34,959 nucleotides of DNA from Haplomitrium mnioides (lineage: Eukaryota > Marchantiophyta > Haplomitriopsida > Calobryales). The position numbers and the translations under genes were made by a program. Below the pieces are notes generated by a model that ran no database searches, had not been told where the DNA came from, and saw nothing but the letters and a program-made list of their open reading frames with translations. Below, piece after piece: positions 29,230 to 34,959 of the stretch. The stretch is from contig JBNGIS010002111.1 of assembly GCA_049999725.1 (NCBI GenBank), positions 1-34,959 of the forward strand. The letters are read 5' to 3'. Positions within the stretch are counted from its first letter, which is position 1; every line of letters starts with the position of its first letter.

Positions 29230-30270
29230 GTGGATGAAGAATTGAGGTTACTCTCAGCTTCAACATCAAGTAAAAAACAAAAGGAGCAGCAAGTGCAAAG
29301 CATACCTTTGCGCAGAAGTGGCAGGGTGAAGTATCATACGGACAAATTGATACATAAGGGAGCGTTTGCAGCACATCATCTATATATGGTGCAAGTCATC
29401 ACTGAGAAGGAACTTGCTCTATTTGAGAATGCTATAGGAGATTGCAGATTGGAATCTGGATGATAGAAGAGATGAAGGCCCTTCACAAAAGCCAGGCTTG
29501 GGAGTTGGTCAACTTACTTGAAGGGAAGAAAGCCATCAAATATATATGTGTCTACAAATTGAAGAGGAGTGAAGATGGCAACATTAGAAGGTTTAAGGCA
29601 AGATTAGTAGCCAAGAAATGTGCCCAGAATCATGGGATAGACTATGAGGACACTTTCAGCCTTGTAGCAAGAATGAACTCTATTCGAGCAATCATTGCAT
29701 TGGCTGCACAAAAAAAGTGGACTTTGCATCAAATAGATGTAAAAACACATTTCTGCATCGGGAGCTTGAAGAGGAGGTTTACATAGTACAAACACATGGT
29801 TTTGTTGATCAAGAGCATTCAAATCTAGTATGCAAGTTGAAGAAGGCCCTATATGGGTTGAAGCAAGCACCTCGAACATGGTCTAACAAGATAGGAAAAT
29901 ATCCTTTTTCAGTGTACAGACTATTCTTTGTATGAAGGAAAGCAGAGAAAGGTATGATGCTCATTCTAATTTATGTAGATGATCTGACTATGATAAGACA
30001 AAGTGAGCAAGATATTGCTGAAGTGAAGAAATTGCTGCAACAAAAATTTGACATGAAGGGTGTTGGTGAGCTAAGACATTTTCTTGGCATTGAGGAGATA
30101 AAAATAGAGAAGGTAATATTGATGATACAGAGGTAATGTGCCTTAGATATGCTGGCCAGATTTGGCATGACATGTTGCAAACCGATTGGAACTCTCTGTG
30201 ATTTGGCATTGGGAGCCAAAAAAGTTGCAAAAACTCATGAGGCAACTTGGTGTACAAATGTTCAGCTCAA
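29230..30270 (+). pseudogene. pol: Element 2 reverse transcriptase pseudogene, RNase H deleted
   Basis: Blocks RRSGRVKYHTD (29315), EMKALHKSQAWELV (29470), FKARLVAKKCAQ (29592), QIDVKTHF with the first catalytic Asp (29730), a frameshift, then LHRELEEEVYI, CKLKKALYGLKQAPRTW (29830-29880) and LIYVDDLTM (29960-29986) with both Asp residues. After MLARFGMTC and SKP-like residues near 30180 the frame meets VQLKGEY at 30258-30277, the normal extreme C-terminus, and then the polypurine tract. The RT thumb and RNase H are therefore deleted. Confidence 0.85.
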
Positions 30271-30277
30271 AGGGGAG
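30268..30277 (+). promoter_or_regulatory. Polypurine tract of element 2
   Basis: CAAAGGGGAG directly abuts the 3' LTR. Confidence 0.8.
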
Positions 30278-30499
30278 TATTAAATTAACAAGCTTTGATA
30301 AGTTGCAAGGCTGATCTGGCAGCCCACCTAGGTTAGTTAGGGTTAGTTAAGTTTATAGGGCAATTTTGAAGTTGCACATAGGCACTCTTCCCCTTCATGT
30401 GTTTTTGAGGCCATCAAGCTCTTGTAAATATACAACAGATTTGCTCCACCCATTGTATGCAATTTGTGTGTCCAAGAATAGTGCTTGATTTTTGAAACA
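30278..30499 (+). repeat. Element 2 3' LTR
   Basis: Begins TATTAAATTA like the left copy; ends near TTTTTGAAACA, where the exact last base is uncertain because of a small indel. Confidence 0.8.
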
Positions 30500-32321
30500 A
30501 CATACAAAAAGTATCCACTCAAACGTTTTGCCACACCATCCTCTAGAGACTTTACGATTCTTAGGGAGTATCTTGAAAATTTCTAGTGCCTCATACGCAT
30601 CACAATTGCATTGCAATGTCTTCTACTTCACAATTGAGTACAATACTTTCATGCATTAACATCTACTTTAACGTCTCAACTTGCATATGTGTTCTTCTTT
30701 TTTTGTATTTTCCTCATAGATTCAAGTAGCAATGCATCTAATGCCTTCAATGACCTTCTTCACAACCATAGCAAATCACTATGATTCTTTATTCTACTGC
30801 CTACACACACCAACACAGTAACTTCACATATTTCACTATCATCAACACCTTCTTCCATTGATATGCATCCACAAATTAGAGCTTCATTGCTCCAAAAAGA
30901 AACATCAGAAGAGCAACCAATTGAAAGAAGCACACAACGGAGAAGCCGACAATGGAAATAAGTTACGAGAGGAAGAGAAGAGTAGAGAGAAGAAGAGAGC
31001 TAAAAATTGAATGCTTCTCCTCCTATATTCCCAACTTGAAATCAAGATTGTTGGGCAACCATCGTTCCTCTTTTTTCTTGTTGGTTCACTTTTACAACTA
31101 TCATTTCAAGCCTACATGCCATGTTAGTACTCTTTAGTCCACACCTCATTGTTAGTTAATAAATTTCTTTATCCACAGAATGCAAGGTAAGTTGATCAAA
31201 AGGCAATATCAAAGTATCATTTGGACCATAGCTTTAATTTATCTCTTGAATATCCAAATCTATACCCTCTTTATAAAATCCATGTAAATCTATACTTGTA
31301 GCATAACTGAAACTTTTACTTACATTCAACTAAATAGACTCACATATTTCATTCTTTGCAATCCCTCTTGACTTCCATACTTGGTTGGCTTAAGTCCTCC
31401 TTTTCATCTTGTTGGACCTTCCTCCTTATCTAGTAGCTAGCATAAACATCTCACTTAGCAAACACTCACATATGCACAACATAAAACAAGCTCGATTACC
31501 GACAATTTCTCAAGTAAGGGTCACTTTACTCCTATTTCTCCATTTTCTTCTTCCTCTACCTGATAGCTCTTCTGGTTGGGCTTGATGGCATCTACTCTCC
31601 TATTTTTTGACCTATTCTTATGGTTTCAGCTAATATTATTATACTAATTATATATTAACAAACATTAATACTTAAAATTCAACTTATAGTTCTCAAAGTT
31701 TTATTGATACGGCTTTGTTGATTGCATTCTCTCATGGCGTCTATGTTTTCTCATTCACTTGTTGGTGTTGTTGTAGCTCCTATTGGCCTTTCTTTGCCAC
31801 TTTTTGCTTCTACCTCAGCCTCCATATGTTGAATCTAGCATATGTACTAATGCATAGGATTTCTTTGTGTTGCTTTACATGGTGTTTACATAATTATTGC
31901 AAGATATGTATGAAAGGTGAAGTGTCTGTCAGGGATTGAAAATGAGTACATGATTCACAATTGTGTTTGCTTCAATATTAAGCAGCCCAATCTTTTCTCC
32001 AAGGATATATAGTGGGAATGTGGTGCGTGTTGGCTAGTCTTGTTTGAACTCTTGTGTGAGTTATTGCTATGTTAAAGCCAAATTGTAGAAGTGAGATGAG
32101 CTCAAAATTTTTGCTCCATCTTTTTGATAGCACATCAGAAAAATTAGAAAAGGTCAATCTTGGTGGGCATACTCAAGATGTGACAGTCTTATTATTTGCA
32201 TTAATTTAATTGTTTGAGGTTGTTGAAGCTTGTGATAAACACTTAAAATATAGGTTTAGTATGATCTCTAAAGGTGCTTAGTCTATAACCTTGATTGGGT
32301 TTAATCTAAATTTTTATTTTT
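30500..32321. other. Non-coding interval without recognisable features
   Basis: AT-rich sequence; the longest open stretches are under 80 codons and none resembles a family I know. No tRNA or repeat was recognised. Confidence 0.5.
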
Positions 32322-32420
32322 TTTTCTAGCTAACATAAAAGTTGTACACCATCACTCACATTTATGTTAGCTAGAAAATGACTCTCTCTCTAAATGTGAG
32401 TGATGGTGTACAACTTTTAT
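32322..32420. repeat. Two interlocked perfect inverted repeats (A-B-A'-B')
   Basis: Arms A (32322-32339) and A' (32361-32378) are perfect reverse complements over 18 bases. Arms B (32335-32364) and B' (32391-32420) are perfect reverse complements over 30 bases, with a 26-base loop. A overlaps the start of B, and A' overlaps the end of B, so the two hairpins are mutually exclusive or pseudoknot-like. Arm sequences contain CTAGCTAACAT and TTGTACACCATCACTCAC. Confidence 0.95.
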
Positions 32421-33739
32421 TCCTCTTTGAATTAATTGAGTTTGCACTAGTTGCAAAAGTTTTGGTTTGCAATCATGTGTAAGTGACATATAGCCTTAAA
32501 ATAAGAGGGAAAATAAAGAATGCTTCAATTTGTTATCTTGTAGATTATGCTAGTTTGCAAATTATTTGGTAGGGGAAAATATATTACATGGCTATTGAGG
32601 ACAAATTTTTCTACCACAAGCATGGGCCAAAATAGACTCTTGGGTTTTTTAAATATAAAATTTCTCTTTTGTAATATGATTTGGTTGTTGTGCGTGTGCT
32701 AGTTGTTTCTTGTATGATGGTTGCTTGGCAACCCACTAATGTCTTTATTTCTCACATGTAGTGTTTCTTGAGAGTTTAAACTATCACAAGTTTGCGTATT
32801 CTTAACTAGTTGTAAAAGTTTATTGTTGTGTATTTTTGACTATTTGAAAAGGTTTATTGGTGTGTAATTGAAAGTCAAGAACTACTATGAGGACAATACT
32901 TTGTTGATAAGATATGTGTACTGATAAAATTAATTTCTATTTTGTTTCTCAAGCACTTAATGGAGGAAAAAACACGTCGATATCCCTTTTTCATCCTCTC
33001 ATAGTAGTTAAAAAACCCATTAACAACCACTGCTTTGAACAAAGAACATGCTATTCAAAACATGAATTTTGTTTTTAAAAAAAAAAGCATCACTTCAAGC
33101 TTAAAAAACACAAAAAACAAGGTTATTTTCCCAAAAAAAAACTTTGTGAGTTTTTTTTTTCCCCATTTTAGCAAGCTTAATAGAGTGAAAAGCAATTTCG
33201 TCTTGCAAAATTGAAAGATATTCTTGGTTTTTATGAAAACATTAGAATTTTTGAAATCAATCAAAATTACAAAATGTATGGTTTTTTTTCACAAAAAACT
33301 TGCAGTTTTTGATGATTACATTTCGAAGCCCAAAAATTGAAACATATGTCACAATGAAGTTGGTTTAAAATAATTTTGGTTGCACAAACTTCATGCAGAC
33401 ATAGACATAGTGCCACTAAAAACCTATATTTTGAAAAATAAATAAATAACTTGAGGAAAGATACAAGCGCACTAGAAGTCAAAGAAATCACTTTGGAATT
33501 CCAATGTATAAAAACTAACAAAACCAAACCTTGCGCAGATTTCATAACTCTATTTTGAAGTTCAAGCAAGAAAAAATCTTTCCACTCTAGTTCAAATTTC
33601 ATTTATGCAAATGGTAAAGTAGTCATGTTTCACAAAGGTTTAGCAATTCAAAATCTTTTCAAATTCATAGATTCATATACGCAAAGGAGTCATAGTTCAA
33701 AATCAAAAAGGCTGGTGGGTTTACACGTTTGCTTCAATG
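32421..33739. other. Non-coding interval with A/T-rich runs
   Basis: Minus-strand open stretches at 33055-33264 and 33267-33602 (69 and 111 codons) are rich in Phe, Leu and Lys because of T/A runs and match no family I know; I do not call them genes. Confidence 0.4.
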
Positions 33740-34070
33740 TTTAAACATGCATAGAGCTCCAAGTCTTGAACCAGAGACTTGCAAACAAAGGGTTTCCAGT
33801 TCTACATGAGAGTCTCTAAGTGGTTTAGAATCTAAGTTTGACATGGTAGTCTTTGTATGTATAAGGTTCAGGGTTCTATATCATATTTTGTGCGTGTTGA
33901 AGGCTCCGACTTATGCAACCAAGTTTATGAGTGTATACGAATCCAAGTTCTATATCTGAGCACTTGTCAACAAAGGCTTTGAGTTCCAAAGTGATGTATA
34001 TGCCCGCATGAGGTTTTAACTAGCACATCAATGTCTATGCGCACATCTTCTAGATCCAAGTACAATTAGG
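33740..34070. repeat. Worn relative of the 37-bp repeat
   Basis: The part at about 33850-33890 (AGTCTTTGTATGTATAAGG then TTCAGGGTTCTATATCA) matches units at 8545 and 8692 well. Neighbouring pieces with CATGCATAG, GTGCGTGTTGAAGG, ATGCCCGCATGAGG and CTATGCGCACAT look like more diverged units. Confidence 0.5.
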
Positions 34071-34959
34071 TCTTCCAACAATACCAAGCTATGTAAGCTT
34101 CCGCACTTCAAAACTATAATCTACCTATGCCAATTGGTGTACTTTTTACGGTCTTCACATTAAGGAGTCAACACAAAGCTTCAGACCCTCCAACCTCATT
34201 ATGTATGAGTGACAAGCTACCACAACTCTTTGTTGGTGTCATCAGTTCCTGACAGCAGATCTGGATCTAAGATCTTCATGTTAAGTTTATGCTACTCTTC
34301 GGAGGTAGCAAGAAAACTCAACCATGATGATGCCTTGCACTTCACCCAACCTTCCTCTCCTACTCCAACTCAATAAGTAACACAATACTAAACTAGCACT
34401 CTGCCATCTAATTCAATTATTGTGTACTATACTCTCTCTCATCTCCACATTGTTGTCATTTTGACAAGTACCCAACAAGGCTTGCAGTGCAATACTGCCC
34501 ACTAATCTTAGGTTCACTTCTAAGAACCTTTTCAGCTTCATCTAGTCAACTATCTTGGCTTAGAATATCCACCATGTTCACGTAATACTCCTCTTCAGGT
34601 AAAACACCATAAACCAAACCCATGGATTCAAACAATCAAATCCCTTTGTCCAAAGACCATGCATGGCTACAGACTGAAAGAAGACAAGGTGTCAGCCAGG
34701 CTTGAAGGGGCTTAGTGCAAAATTTTCAAAAAATTAAGTGACTAACCATGCAGGTTCTATGTTTTAGGTCAACATGACCTCCAATGTAGATCAAAAGGGC
34801 TCAAGGCATGATTGGAGAGAAGGGGAGGATTGAGGTCAAGGCAAGGTTACTTCAGAGTTCTGTCAGAGAAAATAAAATAAAATAAAAAATAATAAAACTA
34901 ACCTATTTGTTGAGGGCCAAGCCAAACCCACTAATTTCCTAACTATCTAACTTGGAGGA
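34071..34959. other. Non-coding interval at the right edge
   Basis: Only a short AAAATAAAAT-type low-complexity run (about 34868-34900) stands out. No gene, LTR or RNA was recognised. Confidence 0.5.

Larger units (their letters stand above)
21404..30499 (+). mobile_element. Element 2: old, broken Ty1/copia retrotransposon hosting a nested element
   Basis: Plus-strand element with similar 220-bp terminal repeats at 21404-21623 and 30278-30499, a perfect TGGTATCAGAGC primer site next to the left one, and a CAAAGGGGAG polypurine tract next to the right one. The internal order of gag, protease, integrase and RT is copia. The LTRs differ at roughly one site in six by eye, so the element is old. 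RNase H and the RT thumb are lost by a deletion near 30250, the zinc-knuckle His is Gln, and an integrase Asp is Asn. Another copia element occupies 22471-26236. No clear target duplication was found. Confidence 0.85.

Noticed and set aside
33267-33602. 111-codon minus-strand open frame
   Set aside because: Composition follows T/A runs and no family is recognised; not enough to call a gene.

Overview
The window looks like nuclear, transposon-rich DNA of a land plant. It is AT-rich and holds three Ty1/copia LTR retrotransposons, one of them with a classic plant initiator-tRNA-Met primer site. No ordinary host gene and no RNA gene were found. The two pseudogenes at the left belong to families I associate with mobile or multicopy genes of non-flowering plants and invertebrates, so a fern, lycophyte, bryophyte or gymnosperm is possible, but this is only a guess.

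Region 1 (1-8770) is a decayed divergent gene pair. On the minus strand (4008 to 1, running off the window) lies a large pseudogene that reads like a DUF7869-type protein. On the plus strand (4528-8244) lies a pseudogene that reads like a DIPY-motif (DPPY-like) methyltransferase, followed by an AATAAA signal. About 450 bp with a TATA-like box separates them. Both keep long reading frames broken mainly by stop codons, with few frameshifts. A family of palindromic repeats (core GTCCATGCGCGCATGGAC) pervades this pair: 24-bp arrays at two introns, a 30-bp-period set inside the coding frame, a 26-bp perfect palindrome in an intron, and a 37-bp-period array past the 3' end. My reading is that the pair may be a dead copy of an uncharacterised mobile element.

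Region 2 (8771-13422) is non-coding: a promoter-like, possibly LTR-derived segment near 9.5-10.2 kb, a (TA)n tract and a degenerate tandem repeat.

Region 3 (13423-21307) is a young copia element on the minus strand, probably of the Ale/Retrofit type. It has 157/158-bp LTRs differing by one substitution and one indel, and a TTACT target duplication. gag and pol share one frame, split by a single TGA. Its reverse transcriptase carries an in-frame insertion of about 200 residues made largely of a 12-residue repeat; at the DNA level each unit holds a small hairpin. The leader between the 5' LTR and gag is about 2 kb and packed with TCCGA/TCGGA words.

Region 4 (21404-30499) is an old plus-strand copia element (element 2) into which another old plus-strand copia element (element 3, 22471-26236) appears nested. 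Element 3 has a primer site like the internal (half) initiator tRNA-Met site of Drosophila copia. Element 3 lacks integrase and element 2 lacks RNase H.

Region 5 (30500-34959) has no recognisable gene. It holds an interlocked pair of perfect inverted repeats (32322-32420) and a worn stretch resembling the 37-bp repeat of Region 1 (about 33740-34070).
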